64,000 nt of DNA from Desmodesmus armatus (taxonomy: Eukaryota; Chlorophyta; Chlorophyceae; Sphaeropleales; Scenedesmaceae). How positions within the stretch are numbered: position 1 is the stretch's first letter; every line of letters starts with the position of its first letter. The DNA lies in the NCBI GenBank assembly GCA_007449985.2, contig VIIQ02000709.1, forward strand, positions 248,001 through 312,000, given 5' to 3'. Position numbers and translations under genes: made by a program. The notes under the pieces were generated by a model. The model worked only from the letters and a program-made list of their open reading frames with translations. It ran no database searches and was not told where the DNA came from. Of the stretch, positions 1 to 11,151 are shown in pieces.

Positions 1-2047
1 CTCAGACGAGCCCCTCAGCTGCTGCCCCTCTCACATCACCAGCTCGCCTCCCATGTCTCCAAGGATTAGCGCAGCAGCAGCTGCCGCACCTGCTGGAGCA
101 GCTACAGATGGAGGTCCTGCAGGCTCCGGTGCAGCAGCTGTGAATCGCGTCAGCAGCAGCGACACTGGCAGTGCGTCAAGCGACTCGACAGCTGACCGTA
201 CGGTGGTGCCAGCAGCACCGGCAGCGGTTGAGCGCTTGAGCCGTACGCATGACACTGCGGGGCAGCTGCCGGCAGCTGACAGGGCAGTTGAGCTCCATTT
301 TATGTGTGAGTCTCTGGTGCAAGATGGCAGCAGCAAGCAGCAGCGCCAGCAGCCGCAGCAGCAGCAGCTGAGTGTCAAGGGTGCTGCTGGTGCTAAGCTG
401 CCTACCATACAGTCCTTTGCGGACCTTGCTGCCAGGGGCTTGCAGGAAACAGGGTCCCACAATGGCAGCAGCTTTAGCCTTCACACTCTGGGTGGCGAGG
501 AGTCGTCAGGCCGCATCAACAGTGACACAGTGCGGGTGACCAGCAGGAGCAACCTCCTGCCAGCCAGCGGCATCACCAGCAGCGCTGTCAAAGGAGCCAG
601 CAAGCTGGGCAAGGCGCCAGCGGCGGGCAGCAGCAGTGGTGGCAATGGCAAGCCGCAGGTGCAGCCGCAGCCGCAGCCGCAGCAGCAGCAGCAGCAAGGT
701 CTGTTCAGGCGCTTTGTGCAGCGCCACCCGCTGCTTTGTCACATCGTGTGGACTCAGCTGCAGGTGGGTTGTGTGATGGCTGCGTGATGGCTGCAGAAGA
801 CTGTGCGGGTCGACAGTGTGTTCATCCTGTTCGATTTTGCTGAAGCATGCACAATTGTGTCATCAAGGTATCAAAGCGGCTTGTCACTGACGCTCTATGA
901 GTGCGCTGCAACCGTGCACCGCATGTAGGTGTGCATCTTGCGTTCTCTCGTGCAAGCTTGTCAACACGCTGTTAGCTGCTGCTGACAGAGAGGTGTTGCT
1001 GTGCCTCATGTTCTGTTGCTGCACAGAGCTTCCACCTGTGGCTGAATGTGGTGGCCATCGCCCTGTCAGTGTCTGGTGCTCGCAAGTACCTGGACGCACA
1101 GTCACCTGAGGCCATCCCTGCCCTGGGCTTTGTGGATGGGGTGCTGTCTTGGTTCTCTGCCGCCTGCATCCCTACTCTGCTGTGAGTACAACCACCCTGC
1201 CGGTTGCATACAACTGCTGCCGTGGTTCAGGGCTATGCCGTTGTATGTCGAATCTGTCTAGCTGGCAGCCCATTTCTGTGCCCGCTTGATCATGCAAATG
1301 CACTCGTATTGTCTTGACACTTTGAGTGAGAGGCATTCTTTGTTGGTGCTGCTGCTGGTGTGTATATGCGGTGATGCCAGCGCAGCATTGCAGGCTTGTT
1401 CTGCTGCTGTGAGTACAACCGCCCTGCAGGTTGCATACGAAGCTGCACTGCAGCTATCAGCTGCCGTGGCTCAGGGCTATGCTGCTGTATGTCGGCACTG
1501 TTTGGCTTGCCTCCCATGCCTGTATTTGTCAATGCAACATACCGACTTGACACCCCCTGCGCACGAGAGGCACACTTTGTTGGTGCTGCCGCTGGTACGT
1601 GTTTGCGGTATTGCCAGCACGTACCTCAATGCTTTGCAGTTATGTTCCTCCCCGCATCTGCAGTGACACATGTGCCTTGTGTGCTGCACACGCAGGTTTG
1701 CCAACGGTGTGTGGATGTGTGGCAAGGACATGTGGTGTGGCGGCTGGAGGGGCCAGGCCAAAGTGCTGTTCATCCTGCTGCTGAAGCTTACCCTCCTCCC
1801 TGCTTTGATGATCGCACTCACGCAGCTCTGCAACCTACGTGGGGAGTACGGCTTGTCTCTGGTGCTGCTGGCATGCTGCCCACTTGCCCCACTTGCCTTC
1901 CTGGTGTGCCAGCAGTACGGGTTTGGTGCTGAGCTTGCCACGAGCATTACAATCCAGGGTGTGTTGCTGATGCTGCCCCAGATGATGGCGGTGATCAAGA
2001 TAGCCCAGGCAGGCGGGCTGTATGATGTCCCTATGCTGGCCAACTGA
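1..2047 (+). CDS. AEC (auxin efflux carrier / PIN-PILS-like) membrane transporter, 5'-partial
   Basis: Exons <1-763, 1027-1181 and 1696-2047, with phases that join cleanly (0 then 2) and GT-AG introns. The first frame is open to the window edge, so the N-terminal half lies upstream. Its roughly 250 residues here form a hydrophilic Ser/Ala/Gln-rich loop ending in a Gln run and an RRFVQRHPLL segment. The other two exons encode hydrophobic helices. The last contains KVLFILLLKLTLLPALM, then LLACCPLAPLAFLV and QQYGFGAELATS, the pattern of the C-terminal half of Mem_trans (AEC) carriers: helix with conserved Pro, an A/S-C-P-x-A motif, then Y-G-x-x-A-E-L-A. AEC proteins export auxin or organic acids across the plasma membrane or ER. 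Substrate and membrane cannot be read here. The central loop is long and low-complexity, as in PINs. The stop is TGA at 2045-2047. Confidence 0.75.
1176..1632 (+). repeat. Imperfect tandem duplication (~220 bp unit) spanning the end of AEC exon 2 and intron 2
   Basis: The sequence beginning CTGCTGTGAGTACAAC at about 1177 recurs at about 1404. Both copies continue with a 'GGTTGCATAC...GGGCTATGC...TGTATGTCG' segment, then 'GAGAGGCA..CTTTGTTGGTGCTGC' and 'TTGCAG'. The duplicated unit includes the exon 2 splice donor, so intron 2 holds a second donor (about 1409) with an acceptor-like TTGCAG just before it (to 1393). Confidence 0.8.
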
Positions 2048-4033
2048 GGACGTGCAAAGCTCAGGCATGTCAGGGGGCATGGGTGGCCAGTCATTGTTGT
2101 TTCTGTTTTGGGTTGCAACACGCACCGTGTGATTGGGGAAAGTTGGGGTCGGCGGTGTTGTCAACCTCGTTGTGCGCTGACGCGCATCAAGCCATCACAT
2201 ATGGCATTGGACATACATGCCGTGGGCAGCTGGTATACATGCAGCATGGTGTAGTGTAGCAAGCTGGGCGTTGCAGACGTGCAGTGGGTGAGTGCATCCC
2301 GCAGGGACGACAATTGCTGTCGCAGCTTGCGTTATGGCTCTGCATAGGTTGTCACGGCATGTCATCTCTTGGAGTGTGGTGCTGCAATGTTGACAAAGTG
2401 ATGTGCTGCAGTATGTTGACGTGACATACACAGCCAGCTGATGCGCGCTGGTGGCAGCGTCGCAGTGCCCAGCGTTACTTCTGCTCGGGACACCTTGCTG
2501 CTTATGTGTTGCTTTTGGTTCACCACTGCCAGGGCTAGGTTGGTTGCTGCAAAAGCAGCCAGCGAGCCATTTCGCCTTCACTGATTGACATCTTAGTGTC
2601 AGCGTTTGTTTGGCTCTAGCAGCCACACACCAGCCTGCAGGCATGCCCACTGGCGCCACAGGCGTTCCCATGTCTCTGGTTATGTGCAGGCAACCACCTG
2701 CAGGAGTTCACATTGTTTGTTGTTCCATCAGCTTTGTTGTGTCACAAGAAGGCGAGCAGTCTCAGCAGAGCTGGGCTCAAACAAATGCATGTGTGTTTGC
2801 GCGCTTGCATCCTAGGTAGGTGGATGATACCCAAGTGCAACGAGTTGTTCAGGTCAGGAGGCTCCCTTGAGGCAAGATTGGTGTTGGGAGTGGTTGTTCT
2901 CAGGGTTGTTGTCTCAGTGCTTCGTAAGCAGCTGCTCATTGCTAAGCCCTGTGTGGGTGGGGCATTGCCAGGCACAAGCCATGTGTTTGTCGCTCCTGGC
3001 TGGCCCAGTGTCCCTTGCCGTTGCCGCTGTGTCATGCTGTGTGCGTGTCGCACGCATCGATTGGTTTGTGTGAGTGTGTGATCATGTTTGCTGTCTGTGG
3101 TTCTGCACGTGTGGCGCGCTGAGTGTTTGTGTGAGCTTGGTTGGGCCTGCAGTCAGGCTGAAAGGATATTGGGTGCTGGCAATGTATTGTCTGTCAGCTG
3201 CGCTGGCGCATATCTGTGCAGGTGCTGCACATTGCAGCTACCGCCCACTTTTGCACACTTGTCCCCAAGGACATCACATGTCGCTTTCAAGCACGCAACA
3301 GGTGTGTGTTGCAGTAAGATTGCAGAGGCTGAAGCTGCCGTGTCTGTCAACGAAAACAAGTGGATAGTGATGCATATGCATGTGCAGGTGTGTGGTGGAT
3401 TGTTGGGGTGTTTAATGCATCGGCATCACATGCACCAATCTGTGTTTATCATTGTCAACATGGATGTATGTAGTGTCGTGCTTGCACTGCTGCAATTTGG
3501 TCGTTAGACTGTGACAGGCACATGCTTGGGGCTGCTCCCAGTGTGGCGGCTCGCTTGGTTTCTGCGGCTCTGCCCAGCTGCAGGCTCTGTACATACATGG
3601 TCAGTACAGGGTCTGTTCCATAGTCCCACTTTACACAACTTCACCCCAGCCGTACAGCGGCTTGTACATCAGCTGTCGTTGTGTGACAGGATTGCAACAT
3701 CGTGCTCCTTTGAGTTGTAACAGTCCGCTCCTTCTGCTGCTACACAACTGGGGTGTCAGTATGCTTTGCTGAGGTCAGCAGTAGGCTGTTGGGGGGCGAT
3801 CAGCAGCAGCATGCAAACCACAACGTGCCACCTACACATCACAGCTGCAGCTGATAGGACTCCGTGCCTGACACCATACTTTTGATAGGTAAGCTAAGCT
3901 GCAGCTCACATCGCTGCATTTGCGCAGTCCAACTCAGTCTGCTACAGGCTGCTGGCCACTGTGGCTCCAAGCAGCAGCAGCAGTAGCAGCAGCAGCAGCA
4001 GGTCACCGCGGTGCTGTTGCTGCACGCGCTGCG
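2048..4033. other. Convergent 3' region between the AEC gene and the DUF2322-like gene
   Basis: I see no convincing coding exon here. The only TGTAA (green-algal poly(A) signal) I find on the plus strand is at 3716-3720. On the minus strand TGTAA lies at 3635-3631. If used, the two transcripts would end tail to tail with a short overlap, giving the AEC gene a 3' UTR of about 1.7 kb and the minus-strand gene one of about 0.4 kb. The region is TG-rich, with simple CAG repeats at about 3974-4002. Confidence 0.45.
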
Positions 4034-4681
4034 TCACTGGCGCTCCACCTGGATGCTGATCTGCAGGTCTGGCTGCTGCAGCACATCCAGCAGGATGTCT
4101 ATGTTGGGGTGCGCTCCTGGCCGCGCCTTAGCGTCTGCTACCACTTCATCATACAGGTCTAGGCCCTCCTGTGCTGCTGCTGTGCTCAAGCTGCCGCCAT
4201 ACTTTGACGCCAGGTGGGCGTAGATTGATACACTCGCCTTCTTGCCTGCAGGGCAAAGTCGGTGTTCAAACATGCAGGGGGTGCATTTGTTTGGCATTAT
4301 TGACAGTATTGACAACAGCAATGATGCTGTGGCAGCGGCCTTGTGCAAGGGGCAGCTGTTGAAACACACCTGCATGATGGCAGTGGGGCAACTATGTGTA
4401 CACTCCCACTGCTGCAGCCAGTAGTGCTTGTGTGCATGTGCGTGTGTGCATGTACATGTGTGGGTGTGTGGGGGGTGTGGGATAGAAAGTAACACACCTT
4501 CTTGGTTTGGTATCGTGTGCCCTAGAGGCTGCAGAACCACCTGCTTGATTCCATCAATGCTGGGCAGTGCCTGCACATTTTCCTTGAGACCTTGCGCCAC
4601 CACTGCTGCCCTCCTGCTGCTAACTTGGCTGCGGGGCTGCAAGTGCGTGTGGCATTGGCACAAAGTCCTACTGGAAAGCAT
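4034..4681 (-). CDS. Small DUF2322-like protein (131 aa) with a probable organelle transit peptide
   Basis: Two exons on the minus strand, 4681-4498 and 4245-4034, joined in phase 1 across a GT-AG intron (donor GTGTGT, acceptor CTGCAG), give 131 residues. The first ~30 residues are rich in Ser, Arg, Gln and Ala with no acids, like a chloroplast or mitochondrial presequence. The ~100-residue core has ENVQALPSIDGI, HTIPNQEGKK, SVSIYAHLASKYGG, AAAQEGLDLY and HPNIDILLDVL. From memory this order (Leu-Pro-x-Ile, IPN-x-x-G, S-x-Y-x-x-L, aA-x-x-GL-x-LY, HPNID) matches DUF2322, a family of about 100 aa known mainly from bacteria and of unknown function. Conservation-like text continues exactly across the splice junction, which supports the model. 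The family name is less certain than the gene. Confidence 0.6.
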   Translation of the reverse strand: MLSSRTLCQCHTHLQPRSQVSSRRAAVVAQGLKENVQALPSIDGIKQVVLQPLGHTIPNQEGVLLSIPHPPHTHTCTCTHAHAHKHYWLQQWECTHSCPTAIMQVCFNSCPLHKAAATASLLLSILSIMPNKCTPCMFEHRLCPAGKKASVSIYAHLASKYGGSLSTAAAQEGLDLYDEVVADAKARPGAHPNIDILLDVLQQPDLQISIQVERQ

Positions 4682-4980
4682 GGCTGCACAGCCTGAGAAA
4701 GAGGGAAGCAGAATGTGACTTGAATTTGGATCTGGCAGTTCTGATACCACCAGTTCTGATCTGGCAGATCACAGACCACCAGTTCGTCTCTCAACAACGC
4801 TCTTATGTTTGATTTGCTTACGGGTGTTTGCATATGTAATCGTCAAGGCACAGTGAGACCTGCAAGTAACAGAGACAGCAGCAGTACAGGAGCAGGCAGC
4901 AGCAATCTTTTTAAAGCACATGTAAGCCTATCAACACCGTCAAACATCTCCAGATCATCTGTACCGCAGCTATCACGCCC
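4682..4980. promoter_or_regulatory. Divergent 5' intergenic region between DUF2322-like gene and SurE gene
   Basis: The two start codons are 299 bp apart on opposite strands, so this short interval must hold both 5' UTRs and core promoters. It contains an imperfect local repeat around CCACCAGTTCTGATCTGGCAG (4735-4795) and several CTGCAG/GCAGCAG words. I see no clear TATA box. Confidence 0.5.
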
Positions 4981-7900
4981 ATGACAGACACTGCTGCCAC
5001 TGCGGCTGGTCGCAAGCACCAAGTCTTGGTCAGCAACGATGATGGTATAAAGGCTCCTGGCCTTAGGGCCTTAGTTGAGGCCCTGGCGACACAGTCTGAC
5101 AACATAGAGGTGTATGTGTGTGCACCCTCTGGCGAGCGCAGTGCACAGTCACACGCCATCACTCTCGGCAGGTATGGCCTGGTGGCGGGGGTTGCCCAAA
5201 ACCAGACGTTGCAGCAGGCCCAATGCAGAGATCATGCTGAACAGTGAGGTAGATGCAGTGTATGCATATTCAGCAGCCTTGCAGTTTGTTACTCAACTGC
5301 AGAAAGCAGCAGCAGCAGCAGTAGCAGCAGCAGCAGCGGTGTGAGAAGAAGCCGTACATAATCCATGCGCACCGCTCCTTCCTGCATCCTCTATACCCTG
5401 CAGGTACCTGTCCTGCTTCTCCTCCGAGGTCCCAGGAGCTGTTGAGGTGCGAGGCACCTGATGCACAACACATGTGTTGTCTCATAACTGCAGGACCAGC
5501 TAGCCGCACAGGCAGCCACATGTGCTAGAGAACGTGGGGCCTTGCCGCAGTGGGGTGCAAGGAGACTGCTGCTGGTGTAGATAATGTGTGCTGAGTACAC
5601 AGAGTGGTGCTGGCAGACGTCTGTGCTGCAGCAGCTGAAATGAGTATGTCGTATATCGTGTCGCGTATAGTTTGCAATCTTCAAGCTGTATGCCGGGCAT
5701 GCAGGGCTTCGCAGAAGCAGCTGACCATATCTACCCTTCCCTGTGTTGATGCTTTGCAGGCATATGCGGTGGATGGGACTCCTGCTGATTCTGTCATGCT
5801 GGCACTCAACAGCCCGGTGTTCAAGGTAGGTGGTCTATGAGGTTCAGGGTGCAGGGGCGGCTGAGAGGTCAGTGCTGGCGCTGGGTGTTGCGGTAGGGTT
5901 CCCCAGTAGTTGCTGCTTGTTTCCATTCAAGAGCCTGCATGCAGCAACGGCGCACCTGAGGGAATGGGAGTGCAGGCAGAACAACACCTAGGGGCATGCC
6001 CTCGCATCTCTCAGCAGCAGCACCTCGCTGTAAATGCCTCTTGGCCTGCTCTGAATGAGCACCTCTGGGAAGGGGGGGGGCTGCCACTGGCTGGCCACAC
6101 ATACCCCCGGAAACATTGTTTAGGCTTGAGCCCTGGTACACATGGTCCCAGCCCCATGGTGCTGTCTAGGTCACCTTGCAGACATCCTCAGAAACCAGAC
6201 GTACCACGCGCTGTCCTTGTCCCCTTGCAGGGCCGGCGCTTTGATCTGGTTGTGAGTGGCATCAACCGCGGCGACAACTGCGGCCTGCATGTCATCTACA
6301 GCGGCACAGTGGGGGCAGCACGGGAGGCAGCATGCAAGGTGCGCGCGTGTAATAATCTGCGTCCGGCAATAGTTTGGTCTGCGTGTCAAGAGGCAGCTCT
6401 GTCACGACATGGATATTTTGGCGTGTGAGTGGCCTGCAGGTGCTGCACAGCAGCGCCTCATGGCATAAGGCATCAACTGCTGCATGCTAGGCAAACGCAA
6501 GATGGCACCAGGGTGACTGCATGCATGCTTGTCCCGCTGGCTGGCTGGCTGGCTGGCTGGCCTGCCTGCCTGCTTGCTTGCTTGCTCGGTGGCTTGCTGG
6601 CGTGCTGACACGCATGGTTTGGTGTACTGCACTGTGCTGTGTTGTCACTGCTGCTCCCTGCTGCGCCAGGGTGTCCCAGCCATTGCCCTGTCACTGGCTG
6701 ACCACAAAGCCACACAGACGCAGCACTACGCAGCACCGTCAGAGGTGGCTGTCACCATCATAGAGGTACCCCAGCCTGATTTGTTTGGGCTCTGGAGGGT
6801 CGCCACATGCCTTGTGCATGCTGCTTTGACCTTTGACGTTGCATCAGCATACATGCATGTCTACACACCATGCTGATAACCTGGCAACAGCTATGAGTAT
6901 TTGAGGTTGTGCTTGCTGCCAAGGCTCTGTCAGAGCAACGTGGACAACATTGTCAAACATTGTGCTTGTTATGTGCGACTGCAGGCACTGCTAGACTCGA
7001 TAGCAGAGAGCAGCAGCAGCAGTAGCAGCAGTGACAGCGACACTGCTGCAGCAGGCAGTGGCAGCAATGGCGCCAACAGCAGCAGCCTACCAGTCAACAG
7101 CGCCAGCAACAGCCCTGGTGAACACTGGGAGGCTGGGTGTGTGGTCAATGTCAACTTCCCATCCGCAGCAGTGGGCGCTCTGGAGGGTCTGGCACTGACG
7201 CATCAAGGGACAGGCTGTGTGTTCCCCAAGTTTTTGGAGATTGAGGAGCCCATAGGGCCTCACTTAGCAGGTGGGCTGTTTTGGGTCAATGTCAGGCGGA
7301 CATGGTCAAGGGCATGGGCGCTCCCATGTGCATTTCATACAACTTTCTGGTCTAGCCAGGGAGGTTCTGTAGAGTCTGTTGTGCTTGAATATTTTGAGGG
7401 GGGGGCACTGTTCTTAGTGTGCAGGCTGATTGATTCCCCAGCCCGGTTGAGTTGGCCTGCACACAGCTTCTTGCCCCTGCCTCTCTCACAGTGTGTCATA
7501 GCGGCCGGCCACCCTTACAGCTGCTGCCAGCAGCTCAAATTCACTGCACACCATGCAGCTCATTCATTGCTGTCTGCTGCTGTCAATGGTGCTGCAGAGT
7601 TTGAGGAGCACACACCTAACCTCCGCGTGTTCAGGAACTATGCTGGCTACGCACGAGAGTAAGTGCGCTAGGTCAGCCTTCCCATGAACACGCCCTGCCA
7701 GGCGGCGTTGATGCACCCCGCTTCAGCAGCGCTGACAGCTTTTGAACGCAGCAACTCCAGCTGCAGCAGCTGCCACAAAGTTGTGGATGTAACATGTGGT
7801 TGCTGTTCAACAGTGATCACTGATCATGATCGATGTGTGGCTGCTGTTGTGTTTGCAGGGACCACAGTGAGGGCTCAGACACGTGGGCGGTCAACAGGGG

Positions 7901-8303
7901 CTGGGTGTCTGTCACACCCCTGTCACTGAGGTCAGACGTGCCACTCAGACTGGTGAGGCTGTTGGGCTGCTGGTTTGCTCGGTGGTGTTACCAACACCAG
8001 TCTTCCGGGGTGTCAGTTGCGGCATTTGTCATGCCATGACATCACACCGCACCCTTTCATAAGGTGCGGTGTCTTTGAAATGACCTGGGGCGCGTAGTGT
8101 GCACACACAGTCTGCACTACAACTATCTGGTGCAGAAAGCATGCAATAAGCTTCAATCTGTGTGCTGTTGTTGCTTCTTTGTGCAGGAGCCAGCGTGTGC
8201 CGTGTCAGACATGCAGCGGTCTGTTGTTGCTGGCGTGGTGCACCAAGCAGCCCAGAAGGCACGACTGGCCACATATGGCCTCAGCAGTATCCGCCTGAGC
8301 TAG
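4981..8303 (+). CDS. surE-like: SurE-type 5'/3'-nucleotidase
   Basis: Nine exons: 4981-5171, 5404-5446, 5760-5825, 6231-6338, 6670-6765, 6985-7270, 7598-7658 (7559 is an alternative start), 7859-7952 and 8187-8303. They join in frame to about 353 residues. SurE removes phosphate from nucleoside monophosphates using a divalent metal. Key parts are visible: [12 protein letters not shown] with Asp20-Asp21, the [12 protein letters not shown] loop with Ser54, the [12 protein letters not shown] strand, [10 protein letters not shown] with Asn112, [18 protein letters not shown], and [10 protein letters not shown] near the end. The 43-nt exon 2 encodes the short link to the [10 protein letters not shown] segment. 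Exon 6 inserts about 45 residues of Ser/Gly/Asn low complexity before VVNVNFP, unlike bacterial SurE. No targeting peptide is evident. A TGTAA at 8403-8407 would give a 3' UTR of about 0.1 kb. The family call is firm; the exon 7 start is not. Confidence 0.88.
5303..5338 (+). repeat. CAG microsatellite in SurE intron 2
   Basis: A near-perfect AGC/CAG run of about 12 units, interrupted once by TAG, between exons 1 and 2 of the SurE gene. It is open in one frame but has no coding support. Confidence 0.8.
6536..6600 (+). repeat. Tetranucleotide microsatellite (CTGG/CCTG/CTTG) in SurE intron 4
   Basis: Consecutive GCTG GCTG, then CCTG CCTG, then CTTG CTTG units form a decaying tetranucleotide repeat just upstream of exon 5. 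It makes long spurious reading frames on both strands (poly-LAGW and poly-QAS) that should not be taken as genes. Confidence 0.85.
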
Positions 8304-8799
8304 TCTTCTGCTGCACGCCCTCAGCTTTGCAGGCAGCTGATTGCTGCCTGTACTGTGTGTACTTTCATCCCTGGCTGACATTGACCGCTCTATCTCAGTA
8401 CCTGTAAGATGTACACTAAGTGTGATGGACGCTATCGTGACACGCCACGTCCTCACATTGACCTGGTCACTGTCTGGTCTGGCATTGTGGGATATGTGGC
8501 AAATCTGGCTCGAAGTTCTGCATGTCAGACTGAACGCAGATGCGGATGTGCACGGGAATTCACAAGAAGTCTTAGGGTATGATCGATCCTATCGTTCAAT
8601 GCGAAGCAGCGCTGACGGGATCTGCCATTGGGTCCAGCTGGCGGGCCCGCTGAAACGCTCAAAACCCAGCCTGTAAGTGCCCAAGCCATCCGTACACCCC
8701 TCAGGTCACGTTCATTCACGCACACTACTCACGCCTCCTACTCCATCCTTCCCTCCTCCTTTCAACTCTGCAGCAGCAGCCGCGATCCTTCCATTTGCC
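8304..8799. other. SurE 3' end and upstream region of the secreted Cys-rich protein gene
   Basis: Contains TGTAA at 8403-8407 (probable SurE poly(A) signal) and a CT-rich stretch with CAGCAGCAGC just before the next start codon at 8800. No further gene is supported. Confidence 0.45.
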
Positions 8800-10346
8800 A
8801 TGCAGAGCCACGCCCCCCTGATCAGCATTGTGCTGCTGGCCCTGCTTTGCGCTGGGGCTGTTGCCACTGATGGTGCGTTGGGTGGTAGATTCAGGCAGCA
8901 GCACCCAAGGTGCCACCCGACCTGATCGCAGCTGTGCCAGTGTCACTGACCGCATCGTGTCATACAGTACAGATAACAGCTCTTAAGAAGCTGTAACATA
9001 CTTTACAAAATCATACTACCACGGTGTTGGCTGAAATCAGCAGCGCAACGTGTTCCTCCGTAGCAATCACCACTAACTTTTACCCCTGTTGCTTGCAGGC
9101 AGCGCCAACAGGAACCTGCGCATGCTGATCACCAAGCCAACTGTTGGCTTCACCGTGGGACACGCAGCCCCTCTACAGGTCAGCAAGTCCGTCACTGTTG
9201 GCTCCCTGACAGTGGGCCACGGTGGCCAGGCAGTTGCAGCAGCAGCCCCTGCCGCAGCAGCCCCCGCCCCTGCCCCTGTGGAGGAGAAGAAGCCAGCAGC
9301 ATCCACCCCTGCCCCCGCAGCAGAGGCCACCCCTGCCCCCGCAGCTGAGCCCAAGGCCCCTGCTGCCGCTGCCCCCACCCCCGCCAAGCCCTCTGCCCCC
9401 GAGGTCCTGCCCCGTGGCGCCCCAGTGGCCGGCACCAACGACATCGGCCAGGCACTGTCCTGCCAGAATGCCTTCAACGCACGTGGCGGCCGCACTGGTG
9501 TGGAGTCTGCCTTGGGAGATGTGTGCAGGGAGGGCAGCGCCACCTTCAGCGCCCTGGGCTGCTGCCAAGCGGTAAGGGGTGGGGACGGGGTTGGAAATTT
9601 GAGTTGGTAGCTGTACTGTGCAGCCTGTGCAGATGCCATGGGAGTGAGCAGGACAATTGTGCATGTGACATGGCGGCTGCAACCAGGCTCATGATGGGCA
9701 GGGCTGGTCCTTCACAGTGGACACCAGCCAGCTAGCACCTGGCTGGTGGTGTGCGCACATGCAGGTTTGCCTGCCAGCAGCACTGCTTTGCCTGGGAGTG
9801 GCTAGCTGCTGGCACGATGTCGTGGCCTTGGGCTTACACTGTCTGGCCTGCGCTGCTGTGCTGTGTGCTGCTCTGTCCACAGACCGCCAAGCTGCTCAAC
9901 TCTGGCAGCCTGAACAGGTGTGCCTGCAACAACCTCGTCTACGACCAGCTCTGCCAGGAGGTGAGAATGAGCTACTAGCATGCTGATGACAGACTCAACA
10001 AACGGACACAGGTTGTGCTTGCTGGTGCGCCCGCGGTCGTGTGCACCACGCGCAGTGACACAGAGGTTGCTTATGTGTGATTGTGTTGGGGTTGGGGGAA
10101 AGGGTGGGTTGAGAATTGAGCCTGGTGTACTACATGGCTGCTGCCTCATGCTGTTGCTGACCATCTATCTGCGGTCACGTTGCGTACTGAGGCCAGTTGC
10201 TTGGGCTGCATGCCAGTCGTTGCGCTGAACATCAGCCACCCTGGCCCTGACCCTGCATCTGTGTGTATGAATTGTAGGTGAAGGTGCAGAACCTGAACTG
10301 CGAGTCCTTGAGGCCAACCCTGGTTGCATGCGGCCTGCAGTGCTAA
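8800..10346 (+). CDS. Secreted Pro/Ala-linker protein with a ten-cysteine C-terminal domain
   Basis: Four exons, 8800-8872, 9099-9571, 9883-9960 and 10278-10346, join in frame to 230 residues. The start gives a textbook signal peptide: MQSHAPLISIVLLALLCAGA, with a likely cut after AVA. A short beta-like repeat follows (PTVGFTVGHA, then VTVGSLTVGHG), then about 60 residues of Ala-Pro repeats with EEKK. Such linkers are often hydroxylated and glycosylated in algal wall proteins. The C-terminal ~90 residues hold ten cysteines in the order C, C, CC, CxC, C, C, C, C. The first eight follow the order of the plant lipid-transfer/prolamin eight-cysteine motif, but the spacing differs. I do not recognise the family. 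An extracellular matrix or cell-surface role is inferred. A TGTAA at 10811-10815 could end the transcript. Confidence 0.7.
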
Positions 10347-11151
10347 TCAGCAAGCTGGCAAGTCCTTGGGCACGTCCCAGATATAGCATGCAAAAGCTTC
10401 AGTGTTGTGTGTCCGGGGGGACCTGTGGTCATATGCAGGTTGTTGCATGCATTGGGGTGACCAGCGTAGCTTATGGCACACCAGCCATGGCAGTGTGCAG
10501 TTCTGTCTATTGGAAGGTTGTGAAGTTGCAGGAACAGGTGTACCGTGTCAGTTGTCGGTGGGTGTGGTCTGTGTAGGACAGGTGGTGTGTGCAGGTCCGG
10601 CAGTGTTTGCAGCGTTGTCTGCTGCACAAGCAGACATACATTCTCAGCTGTCCATATATCTGAGTACTGCATGTCCTGTGACATGCTGGCTCCGCATCTG
10701 CGCATGTCCTTGCTCAGCAATGCTGAGGATGCTTTCTCTTGTGTTTGTTTGCAAGTGTTTAGCAAGAATGACCTCCGAGGTTGAAGTCTGGTGACAGCTT
10801 GAGTGAAATGTGTAACGGAGCATGATGGTGGAGGCGGTGGCATTGACGTTGGTCACCACAACCCCCAGGTTGCACATCACCAGGTGTTACATCGCAACGA
10901 CACACAGGGACCAAAACAGTGAAAGCCGGTTTTTGCCCAATCCTATTGATGCCAGCAATGTGTCTTGTCATCGGGATTTCAGGCCTGCGCAACGTCAGGC
11001 ATCGGCCACGTCTGAACACCTGTGTTGCTAATGCTTTGGATGGTGCAGCAGGGTTGTCCAGCAGCTGCTTGCCTCGGTCATTTGTCTGCAACCACAGACA
11101 AACCAAGATGCCAACGCATGCAACTAAAGCAGTGACAGGCCTGCGAGAGTG
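10347..11151. other. Intergenic: 3' region of Cys-rich protein gene and upstream of receptor cyclase
   Basis: TGTAA at 10811-10815 is the likely poly(A) signal of the upstream gene. The rest is TG-rich and shows no exon I can support. Confidence 0.4.

Noticed and set aside
660..697. CAG arrays as a CRISPR or functional satellite
   Set aside because: Simple trinucleotide runs encoding Gln or lying in introns, common in such algal genomes; no spacer structure.
6473..6763. Poly-QAS / poly-LAGW open frames around 6.5 kb
   Set aside because: Products of the tetranucleotide microsatellite within a SurE intron.
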